This document shows, piece after piece, positions 8,049 to 17,900 of a stretch of 64,000 nucleotides of DNA. Within the stretch, counting starts at the first letter, position 1. Every line of letters begins with the position of its first letter. A model generated the notes under the pieces. That model was not told where the DNA came from. It saw only the letters and a program-made list of their open reading frames with translations, and searched no databases. The DNA comes from Thermohalobaculum sp965263335 (GTDB lineage: Bacteria > Pseudomonadota > Alphaproteobacteria > Rhodobacterales > Rhodobacteraceae): NCBI GenBank assembly GCA_965263335.1, contig CBDHHE010000001.1, forward strand, positions 4,340,001 through 4,404,000. Direction: 5' to 3'. A program made the translations under genes and the position numbers.

Positions 8049-9223
8049 AAGCGGATCGGCAGCGAGACGGGACCGGTGTTTCCGCTGTCGGGCAACCACG
8101 CGGCAGCCCCGTCCGGCGCCAGGTTTCTCAAGCGGGACGCGAGCCCCTTCAGTGCTTCTGTCATATCGCCGCGTGCGATCGGCGATCCGATGCAATGATG
8201 TACGCCGCCGCCAAAGCCGAAGTGCGCCTTGCGGGGCGCGGTGATATCGAAGTCCTGCGCAAAGTGTTCTGGGTCCGTCCCGGCAGATTCGGAGAACAGA
8301 TGAATCGTGGTGCCGCGCGGGATCGATACACCCTGAAACTCGAAGTCCTCGATCGCCTCGCGGGTCACCCATGTGATCGTGGGTCGTGTCCGCATCACTT
8401 CTTCGAGAGCGGCGCGCGCAAGATCAGGCTGATCGCCGAGCTTCTGCCACTGCTCGGGGTGGGTCAGGAACATCGCAATCGCCAAACCGAGCTGATTGCG
8501 CGTCGTGTCGATGCCGCCGAAGATCGTGAGCACGATCATGTCGTCGAGCTCGCCGTCGCTCAGCCGGTCTTTTTCTTTGTTGGCCGAGATCAGTGCTCCG
8601 ATGAAGTCATCGCGCGGCGCGGTGCGGCGCGCCTTCACCAGAGCCCGCGCATACTCGAGCATCCTGGTCGTCGCCGCATCAATCCGCGCCTCGTCGCGGG
8701 CATAGTTGACCCCGAGCGCGAGGCCCATCTCCACCACGAGATCGGTGAGAGGACGCCACTCATCGGGCTCGAGCCCGATCAGGCGACACACCACACGGGC
8801 GGCGTAGGGTTCTGCGAACGCTGCCATGAACTCGCAGGTGCCAGCCGGTGCAAATCCATCGATGAGTTCATCGGCCAGTTTCCGGAAATCCGGCATCAGT
8901 TTGCTCGCGTGGCGCGGTGCAAAGGCTGGTTGTGCAAGGCGGCGGAGGCGGGCGTGATCGGGTCCCTCGAGATTGAGCATGATGCGCTTCCACCAGCCGG
9001 CCCAAACGCCGCTCGCATTGTTGTGGTCGGGCCAGCGATAAGACCCCTGACGCAGCGACGGGTGATGCAGCATCGCTTTCATCTCGTCATATCGCAGCAC
9101 GGCGAGCCCGAAGGGCGTGCGGGCGTGCCATCCTGCCGCCCGAGCCGCACGAACGCTCTCGGAACGCACCGAAAAGGTTGGGTTCGCGAGGTCCAGAAAC
9201 GGGACGCCGTCATCCGCAAGCAT
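8036..9223 (-). CDS. Cytochrome P450
   Basis: A 395-residue soluble bacterial P450, the normal length for class I enzymes. It has the oxygen-activation helix I motif FGGIDTTRNQ, the K-helix ExxR in LEEVMRTRP, and the haem-ligand loop HFGFGGGVHHCIGSPIAR with the proximal cysteine near residue 344. It should hydroxylate a small organic substrate using electrons from a ferredoxin, but no ferredoxin or ferredoxin reductase gene is nearby. It is divergent from the MttB-family gene, sharing a 226-base promoter region, and convergent with the TPP enzyme, so it likely belongs functionally to this catabolic block. The substrate is not predictable. Confidence 0.93.
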   Translation of the reverse strand: MLADDGVPFLDLANPTFSVRSESVRAARAAGWHARTPFGLAVLRYDEMKAMLHHPSLRQGSYRWPDHNNASGVWAGWWKRIMLNLEGPDHARLRRLAQPAFAPRHASKLMPDFRKLADELIDGFAPAGTCEFMAAFAEPYAARVVCRLIGLEPDEWRPLTDLVVEMGLALGVNYARDEARIDAATTRMLEYARALVKARRTAPRDDFIGALISANKEKDRLSDGELDDMIVLTIFGGIDTTRNQLGLAIAMFLTHPEQWQKLGDQPDLARAALEEVMRTRPTITWVTREAIEDFEFQGVSIPRGTTIHLFSESAGTDPEHFAQDFDITAPRKAHFGFGGGVHHCIGSPIARGDMTEALKGLASRLRNLAPDGAAAWLPDSGNTGPVSLPIRFDPA

Positions 9224-9449
9224 ACTTCCACGTTATCCCGCAGTCCTGCCATTGACAACTGAAAGGCCGTCGCCAAAGCTGGCGAGAGCACAGGTGTTTT
9301 GCGAGGGTGAGGCGCTATTTCTTCGGTATTTCAATATCATGCGGATATCTCGTGGGTGCCGCGAGACCATCTATCCTGCGAGGGTCCTGCGATCCACATC
9401 GGCCCTGGCGGACCCGTCTGTTGCCGTCTCGGCAACCGGTCATCCTGAG

Positions 9450-10967
9450 ATGGTGCGCAGACGGGCTCGCCCCGATCGCCGAGCCGGTCTGGTGCAGCGT
9501 CCATTCGGCGAAGTGCGCAATCCCTATCCGCCCATGGAGATCCTGTCGTCGGATCAGGTCGAGACGATCCATCACGCCAGTCTGACGATCCTCAAGGAGA
9601 TCGGTCTGCAGGTCGACAACGCTGGCGCCTGCCAGCTGATGCGCAGGCTCGGGGCAGACGTCGATGCAACGAACCGGGTGCGCCTTGACCCGGCGCTGGT
9701 CGAGGATCTGCTCTCCGGTATCCCTTCGGAATTCACGATCCACGCTCGAAACCCGGCGAAGTCGGTGCGCATGGGTGGCAATTCGATGGTATTCGCGACA
9801 GTCTGCGGCCCATCGTTCGTCTCGGACATCGAGCGTGGGCGGCGCGCCGGAACCAAGCAGGATATGGAGGACTTTGTCCGCCTGTCGGGTGCGCTCAACA
9901 TCTTCCACCATGAAGGCGGCAGCGGCGTCGAGCCGCTCGATTTGCCGCCCGAGACCCGGCATCTCGAGATGATGTTCGCCCAGATCACGCTGACGGACAA
10001 AGGCTGGCAGCCCAACTGGTTGAACACAGGGCCGCGGGCGCAGGACTGCATTGAGATGGCGAAGATCGCATTGCAAGTGGACGACGACGGGTTCAAGTCA
10101 CGCCCCGGCATTGTCGGCGGGCTGAACACCAACTCACCGCTGCTCTTCGACGAAGGGCAGTGCGATGGCATGCGGGTTTTCGCCGAGGCCGGCCAGCCTG
10201 TGCACATTACGCCCTTCACGCTGGCAGGCTCGATGGCGCCTGCGACGGTCGCAGGTGCGGTCGCCCAGCAGAACGCCGAGGCGCTGGGATGCATCGCCAT
10301 CACGCAGGCGGCGGCTCGAGGTGCATTGACCTTCTATGGTCACTTCACGTCGAACGTCGACATGCGCACGGGGGCCCCGGCCTTCGGGACGCCCGAGTAC
10401 GCCCAGTCGCTGATCATGTCGGGTCAGCTCGCGCGTCGCTATGGCTTGCCGCTGCGGTCCTCCAATGCCACGGCTTCGTCATGCGTTGACCTGCAGGCGA
10501 CCTATGAAAGCGCGATGTCGGTCAACGCCTGCGTCCAGGCGCATGTCAACAATCTGATGCATGCGGGCGGATGGCTAGAGGGCGGGCTCACCTGCTCGTT
10601 CGAGAAGTTGATCCTCGATGCGGAACTGCTGCAGATGCAGGCTGCCTTCCTCGACCCTGTCACGGTCGATACCGATTCGATTGGCGTCGAGGCCATGGCC
10701 GAAGTGGGCCCGGGCGGGCACTTCTTCGGGGCCGCTCACACGCTGGCACGCTACGAGACAGCGTTCTACCAGCCGATGCTTTCGGACTGGCGCAACTACG
10801 AGACCTGGCGCGACGATGACGCCAAGACCGCCACGCAGCGGGCGCACGAGATTTGGAAGGAGCTCCTGCGCACCTACGAGAAACCTCCGCTGGATGCCGC
10901 GATAGAGGAGGAGCTTCTTGCCTACATGGCCCGGCGCAAGGAAGAGATCAGGCGCAAGGGGCACTAG
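9450..10967 (+). CDS. Trimethylamine methyltransferase (MttB)-family protein, non-pyrrolysine
   Basis: A 505-residue member of the MttB superfamily (COG5598 type). Recognisable stretches are ASLTILKEIGLQVDNAGA, EGGSGVEPLDLP, ITPFTLAGSMAPATVAGAVA, FTSNVDMRTGAPAFGTPEY and the C-terminal EVGPGGHFFGAAHTL. The frame runs through without an in-frame TAG, so it lacks pyrrolysine, like the glycine-betaine-type relatives that demethylate quaternary amines by passing a methyl group to a corrinoid protein. I start at ATG 9450 (MVRRRARPDRR), which matches the Arg-rich start of the paralogue at 31578; the frame stays open much further upstream. The Rieske oxygenase follows 68 bases later. No corrinoid protein is encoded in the window. 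Confidence 0.88.
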   Translation: MVRRRARPDRRAGLVQRPFGEVRNPYPPMEILSSDQVETIHHASLTILKEIGLQVDNAGACQLMRRLGADVDATNRVRLDPALVEDLLSGIPSEFTIHARNPAKSVRMGGNSMVFATVCGPSFVSDIERGRRAGTKQDMEDFVRLSGALNIFHHEGGSGVEPLDLPPETRHLEMMFAQITLTDKGWQPNWLNTGPRAQDCIEMAKIALQVDDDGFKSRPGIVGGLNTNSPLLFDEGQCDGMRVFAEAGQPVHITPFTLAGSMAPATVAGAVAQQNAEALGCIAITQAAARGALTFYGHFTSNVDMRTGAPAFGTPEYAQSLIMSGQLARRYGLPLRSSNATASSCVDLQATYESAMSVNACVQAHVNNLMHAGGWLEGGLTCSFEKLILDAELLQMQAAFLDPVTVDTDSIGVEAMAEVGPGGHFFGAAHTLARYETAFYQPMLSDWRNYETWRDDDAKTATQRAHEIWKELLRTYEKPPLDAAIEEELLAYMARRKEEIRRKGH

Positions 10968-11035
10968 CTCTGGCGTTCTGTCGGGTTGGCGTGGTACCGA
11001 ATTCGGAGCTGTTTTTGTGCCCGGAGGTCCGCGCG

Positions 11036-12208
11036 ATGTCCACGTCCAACACCGTCGATATGCTCCGTCGCGAGCTTCGTCATCTCGGCGCACTGCACCG
11101 GGACGATGCCCGGACCATGCCGTCGAGCTTTTACACCTCGGCCGAGTTTCTGGAGGTCGAGAAGGAAGAGCTGTTCCGCCGCGAGTGGATTTGTATCGGC
11201 CATGCGGGCGAAGTGCCGAAGCCCGGCGACTATTTCACCACCGAGCTTGTGGGAGAGCAGCTGCTCGTTGCGCGAGACGCGGACGGCGAGATCAATGTTC
11301 TGTCCAATGTCTGCCGCCATCGCGGCAACCTTGTGGCCGAGGGCCGCGGCAACCGACGCAGCTTTGTCTGCCAGTATCATGCCTGGACGTATGACCTTGG
11401 CGGCCAACTGAAGACCGCGCCGCTCATGAAGGCGCGCTCCGGTTTCGATGTGGCGTCGTGTCGACTGCCTCGGATCAAATCCGAACTCTGGAGCAACTTC
11501 ATTTTCGTCAATCTGGATGGCGAAGCAGCACCCCTGTCCGAGCGATTGCGCAGCCTTGATGGGGTCGTGCACAACTACCACAACGAATTGCGCACGCATC
11601 TTTTCGAAGAAGAGGACGTGTGGGGCACGAACTGGAAGAACCTCAACGAGAACTTCATGGAGGGCTATCACCTCGCCTCGACACACCCGAAGACGCTCGA
11701 GCCGATGACACCCACGTCGGGCTGCGTGAAGGTAGAGGGAAACGGGGCGTGGACGGCCTATCGCGCCTACTACACGCCTGACTGGCCAGAGCGCGGTCCC
11801 TATCATGAGGACCTCACCGACGACGAGAAGCGCAACTCGGTGCTCTTCAACATCTTTCCCAGTTTCGTCTGCTCGTTTGCGCCGAACTACACGCTCTATC
11901 TCTGCCTGCGTCCGGCTGGGCCCGATCAGGTTGCGATCCGCTGGGGTGCTACGGGATTCAAGGAAGATCCCGATGACCCGGAGGTGCGGGGATTTGTGGA
12001 TCTCTGCAAGGCTTTCAATGCAGAGGACCGCGAGAAGCTTGAAACTCTGCAGCGCGCCCAGAACACGCGGTTCTACACGCCGGGCCCGCTGGCACCGGAC
12101 GACTACGAAGGCACGATCTGGGACTTCCTCACCTATATGGCTGGCCGCCTTGGCACGTCTCCCGCGCCTCGTGCGGCCGGTGCCGCAGGACAGAGTTCCG
12201 CTGGCTAG
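11036..12208 (+). CDS. Rieske non-haem iron oxygenase, alpha subunit
   Basis: A 390-residue ring-hydroxylating-type oxygenase. The Rieske [2Fe-2S] ligands are C93-x-H95 and C112-x2-H115, in NVCRHRGN and VCQYHAW. The mononuclear iron site is in NENFMEGYHLASTHP with His212 and His217. Enzymes of this architecture include glycine betaine, proline betaine and carnitine monooxygenases as well as aromatic dioxygenases; the position next to an MttB homologue favours a methylated-amine substrate, which is inference. GGAGG lies eight bases before ATG 11036. No reductase gene accompanies it. The C-terminus is an Ala/Gly-rich tail that is probably disordered. Confidence 0.92.
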   Translation: MSTSNTVDMLRRELRHLGALHRDDARTMPSSFYTSAEFLEVEKEELFRREWICIGHAGEVPKPGDYFTTELVGEQLLVARDADGEINVLSNVCRHRGNLVAEGRGNRRSFVCQYHAWTYDLGGQLKTAPLMKARSGFDVASCRLPRIKSELWSNFIFVNLDGEAAPLSERLRSLDGVVHNYHNELRTHLFEEEDVWGTNWKNLNENFMEGYHLASTHPKTLEPMTPTSGCVKVEGNGAWTAYRAYYTPDWPERGPYHEDLTDDEKRNSVLFNIFPSFVCSFAPNYTLYLCLRPAGPDQVAIRWGATGFKEDPDDPEVRGFVDLCKAFNAEDREKLETLQRAQNTRFYTPGPLAPDDYEGTIWDFLTYMAGRLGTSPAPRAAGAAGQSSAG

Positions 12209-12424
12209 CCTTCGATCCGCGGCTGATGGCGTTTGTCACGACCCGGCGAGCGCCTGCTTGCGGGATGAAAACGCCCATCTGAATACATAGCTATCTTCTG
12301 GAAATGAGTTCACGCGAAGTTCGCACGGACGGGCCGAGCGTCCGGCGATGAATGGCATGCGCCCAGAGTTCAGTCTTCAACATGGTGCATCGCGGCGTCG
12401 CCAAATGCTGCTATAGGCTGCCCC

Positions 12425-13057
12425 ATGGTTGGTTCGGGAAAACGCAAACGGTATCACCACGGCTCGTTGAAGGAAGCGCTGGTCGCCGCGGCACTCGAGC
12501 TGATCGAGGAAAGCGGTCCGGCGGGCTTCAGCTTCTCCGAGGCGGCGCGCCGTGCTGGCGTCAGTGCGGCAGCTCCGTACCGTCACTTTCGCGATCGTGA
12601 TGAGTTGATCGCCGAGGTGGCGCGCCAAGGGTTCGAGTTGTTTACCGAACAGCTCGCGGCGGCCTGGAATGACGGTCGACCGTCGCCGCTTCAAGCGTTC
12701 GAGACGATGGGGCGGGCCTATCTGGAGTTTGCGCGAACCGAGCGGTCCTTCTTCGCGACGATGTTCCAGCCAAATCTCGGCACGCCCGACGATCCGTCCC
12801 TTAGGCAGGCGCGTGCGCGCTCGTTCGACACGCTCCGGGATGCCGCCGAGGCAGTTGCCCGTCTCGCACCCGCCGATCGGCGACCACCGGCGGCGATGGT
12901 GGCGCATCATTTTTGGGCGCTCGTGCATGGCCTCGCCTGTCTCTACGGGGACCCCGCAACGGCGCGATCGCCCATTGCACCCGAGGAACTTCTGGAAGCG
13001 CACCTGATTATCTACTTCCAGGGCCTCGGGATTCTTGCACCCAACCACGCGGGCTGA
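12425..13057 (+). CDS. TetR/AcrR-family transcriptional regulator
   Basis: A 210-residue repressor-like protein. The N-terminal helix-turn-helix is clear in HHGSLKEALVAAALELIEE and AARRAGVSAAAPYRHFRDRD. The C-terminal ligand domain contains HHFWALVHGLACLYGD, the WHG-type motif of the TetR_C subgroup that includes small-molecule sensors. It follows the Rieske gene by 216 bases on the same strand and is the only regulator in the block 3370-13057, so control of that block is plausible but unproven. The ribosome site before ATG 12425 is weak. Confidence 0.9.
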   Translation: MVGSGKRKRYHHGSLKEALVAAALELIEESGPAGFSFSEAARRAGVSAAAPYRHFRDRDELIAEVARQGFELFTEQLAAAWNDGRPSPLQAFETMGRAYLEFARTERSFFATMFQPNLGTPDDPSLRQARARSFDTLRDAAEAVARLAPADRRPPAAMVAHHFWALVHGLACLYGDPATARSPIAPEELLEAHLIIYFQGLGILAPNHAG

Positions 13058-13108
13058 ATTTTTCACGAGAAGGGTCTTGACCGGCCCGTCGGGGTTTCCA
13101 TCTATGTT

Positions 13109-13123
13109 AATGTTATAAACATT
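13109..13123. promoter_or_regulatory. Short palindrome AATGTT-ATA-AACATT
   Basis: A perfect 6-bp inverted repeat with a 3-bp centre in the 96-base gap between the TetR gene and the DUF2852 gene. Its size and symmetry fit a dimeric-regulator operator, and the centre reads TATAAA. No second copy was noticed elsewhere, so its role is uncertain. Confidence 0.3.
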
Positions 13124-13153
13124 CACATGAAAGATGGAGGTCGAGTCAAGCCG

Positions 13154-13534
13154 ATGACGAGGGTCGCAGAATGGCTTCGTCGAGCCGAAGCACAACTGGA
13201 TGAGTGGGGAAAGCCCGCATGGCTCATCGCCATGGTCCTTGGGTTTATCCTGGCGTGGCCGATTGGCCTGTTCATCCTCGGATACATGATATGGAGTGGA
13301 AGAATGGGATGTAAGAGCAGCGGCTGGTCTTTCGGGCGCGGGAAAAAGGAGCGGCACGGCACCGGTAACACCGCGTTTGATGCCTACCGCGATGAAACCC
13401 TGCGCCGTCTCGAGGACGAGCAGACCGCGTTCCGGGATTTCCTCGGCCGGCTGCGGCAGGCCAAGGATCAGGCCGAATTCGATCAGTTCATGGCCGAGCG
13501 GCGGGATGGCGGAAACGTCCAGCCGGCATCCTGA
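13154..13534 (+). CDS. DUF2852-domain membrane protein
   Basis: A small protein of 126 residues from ATG 13154 (135 if the ATG at 13127 is used). One membrane segment, WLIAMVLGFILAWPIGLFIL, is followed by GYMIWSGRMG and a charged, helical C-terminal half with ETLRRLEDEQTAFRDFLGRL. This layout is that of the DUF2852 family, widespread in Rhodobacterales and of unknown function. GGAGG at 13136-13140 supports 13154, although the spacing of 13 bases is long; 13127 has no visible site. It is convergent with the hydrolase gene and the two share a strong hairpin. Confidence 0.8.
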   Translation: MTRVAEWLRRAEAQLDEWGKPAWLIAMVLGFILAWPIGLFILGYMIWSGRMGCKSSGWSFGRGKKERHGTGNTAFDAYRDETLRRLEDEQTAFRDFLGRLRQAKDQAEFDQFMAERRDGGNVQPAS

Positions 13535-13552
13535 TCCCGGATTGCAGACAAA

Positions 13553-13581
13553 CTTCGGGCACCGCCGTGGCGGGCCCGAAG
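13553..13581. terminator. Bidirectional intrinsic terminator
   Basis: CTTCGGGC (13553-13560) pairs with GCCCGAAG (13574-13581), and the interior CCGCC/GGCGG extends the stem past one bulged base. On the plus strand CCTCTTCTTC follows; on the minus strand GTTTGTC follows. It sits between convergent genes ending at 13534 and 13610. Confidence 0.7.
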
Positions 13582-13609
13582 CCTCTTCTTCGGGGGAATG
13601 GGCACGTCG

Positions 13610-14629
13610 CTACCGCGTTGCCTCGAAGCTGCCGCCGCCACGTTTCACCTTCATGATCGGCAGGTTGTAGAGGTCGGGCGTGATCTCGAAGTCCTTCGGC
13701 ATCCGGAAGCGGTCGATGTGGGACCGCCTGTAGGCCGAGTAGCGCACCCGACCACTCTGATTGCCGCCCAGAAGGACAATCCGGCCCGCGGCCGTCTTTC
13801 CGACGACGAAGCCGACATGGCCTTTCCCGCGACGCTTCGGCTTGTCGGGATAGACCTTTCCCCAGTCCATGAAGGCCACCGCGCCGATGCAGGGTTTGGC
13901 AACACCTTTGCCCCATCTCTTGTAGCTGTGGGACCATGAACTCTCGGCGCTCTCAAAGCCCGCCTGCTCAAGCACCCAACCAACGAAACTCGCGCACCAG
14001 GGACGCTCGTCGGTCATCTTCTCCTTGTGCTTCAGCTGGTCCGTTGCCCAGTGATATGCCTGTACCCGTTCGTTGTGTTCGTCGCCCTTGATCTCGGCGA
14101 TGCCCAGCTCTTCCTCGGCCACGCCGATCCAGCTCGGCTGCAGCACCGGCGCTCCCGGCAGGATCGACACGGTCTTCTCCTGCGCGATCCCTTCAGGACG
14201 GGCGGGGCGCAGCCAGGGCGGCTTGCCTTCGCCCGGATGCGGGGTGCGCATGACCGATCTTGCAGCGTCCTTCGAGACCGGACGCGTGCCGGTCACGGTT
14301 TCCCAGAGCGCGGTGATCGTGCGGCCATCGGGGTCAACCACACCATCGGTGCGGCTCATCAGCGTGCGCTGGAAGGCGTGGATCGCCTTCACCGTGGAAG
14401 ATCGCCCCGCGTTGCGCGCGATCTTGCCATCGATCCCGTTCGGATCGAACTTTGCATTCTTGAGCTTCTTGGAGGCGTACTCCAGCAGCATCTGCAGCGT
14501 GCGCACGTCCGCGGGCCGGTTCTTGGCTCCGCGAGACCAATCACCAACCGCGGCCTCGATCGTGAACTCAGTCATAAAGCGCTTGCCGACCTCGAATATG
14601 CGTTCGAGATTGATCAGGGGCTCGCCCAT
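13610..14629 (-). CDS. Peptidoglycan-binding / TIGR02594-type cell-wall hydrolase
   Basis: A 339-residue protein. The N-terminal half (about 20-115) resembles a peptidoglycan-binding-like module with VRTLQMLLEYASKKL and AIHAFQRTLMSR. The C-terminal half (about 165-335) is a CHAP/NlpC-like TIGR02594 domain with the cysteine motif ERPWCASFVGWVLEQAGF, then GAVAFMDWG and the histidine motif GKGHVGFVVG. Together these suggest an amidase or endopeptidase acting on peptidoglycan; such proteins occur in phage lysis modules and bacterial secretion clusters. No signal peptide is evident. The start at 14629 follows AAGGAG; a start at 14644 would add five residues. No phage genes surround it. Confidence 0.82.
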   Translation of the reverse strand: MGEPLINLERIFEVGKRFMTEFTIEAAVGDWSRGAKNRPADVRTLQMLLEYASKKLKNAKFDPNGIDGKIARNAGRSSTVKAIHAFQRTLMSRTDGVVDPDGRTITALWETVTGTRPVSKDAARSVMRTPHPGEGKPPWLRPARPEGIAQEKTVSILPGAPVLQPSWIGVAEEELGIAEIKGDEHNERVQAYHWATDQLKHKEKMTDERPWCASFVGWVLEQAGFESAESSWSHSYKRWGKGVAKPCIGAVAFMDWGKVYPDKPKRRGKGHVGFVVGKTAAGRIVLLGGNQSGRVRYSAYRRSHIDRFRMPKDFEITPDLYNLPIMKVKRGGGSFEATR

Positions 14630-14947
14630 TTTGCTCTCCTTCATGCCGCCCAGTGCCCGAGATCGATGCCCCGCACGTGCCGCACGCTGTCGCGCCGGCG
14701 GTGCACGCTCGATCTGGGATGGCGGGGATTCTCGCCCGGAGAGTTTTCAGCCTTATGTCCCGGCCCGGCGTATTCTGTTTCAGTGGTAGCTGCGGGGAAA
14801 ACTCGGCTGGCAGCGGTGAAAACCCAGCTGTGCCAGGGAGCTACTCCCTTGTTTTGCCGCACCGTGCGCCCAGGCGTTGAAACAATTGAAACAACTCGGG
14901 GCCAGGCTGAAAAGCAGCTGAAACATCAGACAGGTACCACTGCGTGT
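14630..14947. other. Divergent promoter region with tandem TTGAAACAA
   Basis: 318 bases between the hydrolase and the hybrid kinase. TTGAAACAA occurs twice in direct tandem at 14877-14894, with more TGAAA units just downstream (to about 14934). This could be a regulator site. The kinase reading frame stays open across this region, so part of it could instead be coding if a non-ATG start is used. Confidence 0.35.
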
Positions 14948-17900
14948 ATGGGCATGGACGGCTCCACCTGTCACGCAGAGTTCGACGCGGACGGACAGCT
15001 ACTCGCGGGCAGCGCGGGCTTTCTTGAAGAAGGAAGGCCTGCGATTGCGGTCTATCTTGCAGGCTTCTCGGAGCTGAATGGTGCGCCCGCAACCGTCGAG
15101 CACTGTGCCGAAATCGCTTTTCAATGGCGCAGGGGCACCGTGATCGAAGGGCGGCTGCCTTCGGGCGACACGCGTATCCTCATGGCTCATCCCAATGCGA
15201 GCGGCGGTGTCACGCTCCTCTCCATCGGTGGTGGCGCGAGCCAGAAGGACCGATCCCTGACGGGCGCGATCTCGGATGCGAGCCCGATGCCTGTTTTCGC
15301 CAACGAGATCCGCTCAGGCGCGATCCGGTATGCCAATGAACGTGCCTGCGCTCTCTTCGAGCTGGAGGCCGGACGTCCGCACAACATCGTCGACATCTTG
15401 CCCGATCACAACCAGAACCGCTGGCTGCTGCGGGAGCTCAGGCGTCACGGCGCCGTCGACAACGTGGTTGCCCGCGCCCAGACGGCAACGGGCCGGACAA
15501 TCTGGCTCGTGGCCGCTGCGGGACTGATCCGGCATGACGGTCGCAGCTTGGTGCAATTCGTGATCAAGGAGGTGCACGCGGCCGAGCAGCACAAGGCCGA
15601 GGTCACCCGAAGCCTCGATCTTCTGCGCGACGCAATCCGGCCGCTGTCTGAAGGGTTCGCCCTTTACGGAGAAAATGAGCGTCTGATCTTCTGCAACGAC
15701 CGTTTCAGCGAGATGCATGCCGCGGTGCCGGATCTGCTGGATCCGGGCTCCGGATGGAGCGATCTGGTGCATCAACTCGCCCGGCGCAGTGTGTTGGACG
15801 ACGTCGATGGTGGCACGGATGCTGCGGCAGAGGAGATGCTTGCAGCGGCAAGGGCCTACAAGACATTCGAGATCGAAGACGGCGACGGAACCTCGTACTC
15901 TGTCTCGGTGCGTCCGACCCCTCTGGGCGGCTTCGTCGTGACGCAGATCGACATTTCAGCGCAGCGTGTGGCCGAGCAGTCGGACCGGCTGTCGCAAGAA
16001 CTGCTGTCGAAGATCCTCGAGGCAAGCCCTGCCAATCTGAGCATGTCGCGCATCGGTGATGGCGAGATCGTCTACAGCTCTCCGGGCTTCATCGCTCTGT
16101 TCGGCACGGCCGGCACTGCCAGCGATCACTTCGCGGACCCGCTCGACCGAGCGGATTTCATGGCCGCATTGTTGCAGAACGGTCGGGTCGACCATTTCCG
16201 CACAGATGCTGCAGGTGCGTCTGGCAGCGTGTTTCCGGCCCTGTTCTCGGCCCGGGTCATCGAGCATCGCGGAGAGGAGGTCATGGTCTGTGCCGTGACC
16301 GATCTCACCGAGCGCGTGTCGGCCGAGCGCACGATCGAAGAGGCATCGATCCGGCTCCGTGACGCGATAGAGGCGTTGTCCGAGGGGTTCATTCTCTACG
16401 ATGCGGATGAGCGGGTCGTGATGGCCAACCGCCGCTTTCTGGAAATGAATGCGCCCTACGCCAATCTGATCGTGCCGGGCACCCACACCCGAGATCTCCT
16501 GTGTGCGGCGGTCGATACCCAGCAGTTCGTCGACGCCGAACGGTGGCTCGCGGACTATGACGCCGAACGTGAACGCGGCGAGCAGGGTTCGCAGCGGGCC
16601 TTCGAGTTCCAGCTTGCCGATGGATCCTGGGTCAATTCGGTCCGGCGTCCCACACGGGAAGGCGGGTTCGTCATCACGTGGCTGGATGTCACCGAGCGCA
16701 AACGCGCCTCCGAAGAACTCGCGCGCGCGAACGACCGGTTGCGGGATGCCATAGATTCGATTGATGAGGCTTTCGGGATCTTCGATGCGGACGCGCGGCT
16801 GATCGCCTGGAACCGCAGATATGAAGAGCTGAGCATGCTGCCCGCCGGCCATCTCCGGGTCGGAATCACGCAGGAAGAGATACTAGAAGCGGCGCTCGAG
16901 AGTGGCGGGTTCGAGAACGAGTCGGCGGACCGCATCCGGCAGCTGATCGAGAAAGGCGACTGGCGCAGCCCGATGCGCACCGAGTTCGCGCAGAAAAGCG
17001 GCAAGTGGTACCTCGTTTCGCGTCGGCCAACCATCGAGGGCGGCTTTGTGGTCACCCGCCTCGACATCACCGATCAGAAGCGTGCTGCCGAGGAATTGAC
17101 CCGCCTGAACGACCGTATGCGTGACGCCATCGAATCGTTGGACGAGGGCTTTGCGCTCTACGATGCCGACGATCGGCTCGTGATGTGGAACGATCGGTAC
17201 GAGCGCCTGAACTCCGAGATCAGTGAGGTGATCAGGGCCGGAGTCACCTATGGCGAGATTCTCGAGACGGCCATTCAGACCCACGATCTGCCGCCCGAAG
17301 AGGTGGCACGGGTCCGCGAGAGTGGCAGTCGCGAGAACGGCAACTACCGCCGACGCTTCGAGTTTCAGGACCAGGAAGGCCGCTGGTTCGCGGTGTCGCG
17401 CCATCCCACGTCCGAGGATGGCTTTGTCATCACCCGGGCAGACATCACCGACCGCATGCAAGCCGAGCAAGCGGATCGCGAGGCCTACATGCTGCCGCAG
17501 CGCGTGCTTGACGCCTGCCCCGTGGCTTTGGTGATGAGTGAGCCTGACACCGGCGAGCGGATCTTCAGCAACATGGAAGATCATGAGTTGCTCGGAGGCA
17601 ACCGTGCCGAAGGCAGCTCTTGGGCAGATCTTTCCGAGCGCGCGGAGTTCATGCGCCGGTTCAGCGAGACCGGACGCGTCGATGAAATGCAGGTCACGAT
17701 GCTCCGGGGTGACGACACGCCGTTCCCGGCGCTCATGTCGGCGCGCTCCATCGAGTTCCGCGGCAAGTCGTATCGCGCGACCTACACGGTTGACCTTTCC
17801 GAACGCATCGCGATGGAGCAGGAACTCGCGCGGCAGAAGGAAATGCTGCACCAGTCCGAGAAGCTCTCCGCACTGGGTGAGCTCCTTGCGGGCGTCGCGC

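Noticed and set aside
9252..9280. TTGACA as -35 element of the MttB-family gene
   Set aside because: The hexamer is exact, but no acceptable -10 follows at 16-18 bases.
9117..9449. Long N-terminal extension of the MttB-family frame
   Set aside because: Homology to the paralogue begins only near 9450, no ribosome site supports earlier starts, and the first part is antisense to the P450 gene.
14027..14947. Kinase frame open 920 bases further upstream
   Set aside because: Most of this is antisense to the TIGR02594-type hydrolase and its translation is low-complexity Arg/Pro/His typical of shadow frames in GC-rich DNA.
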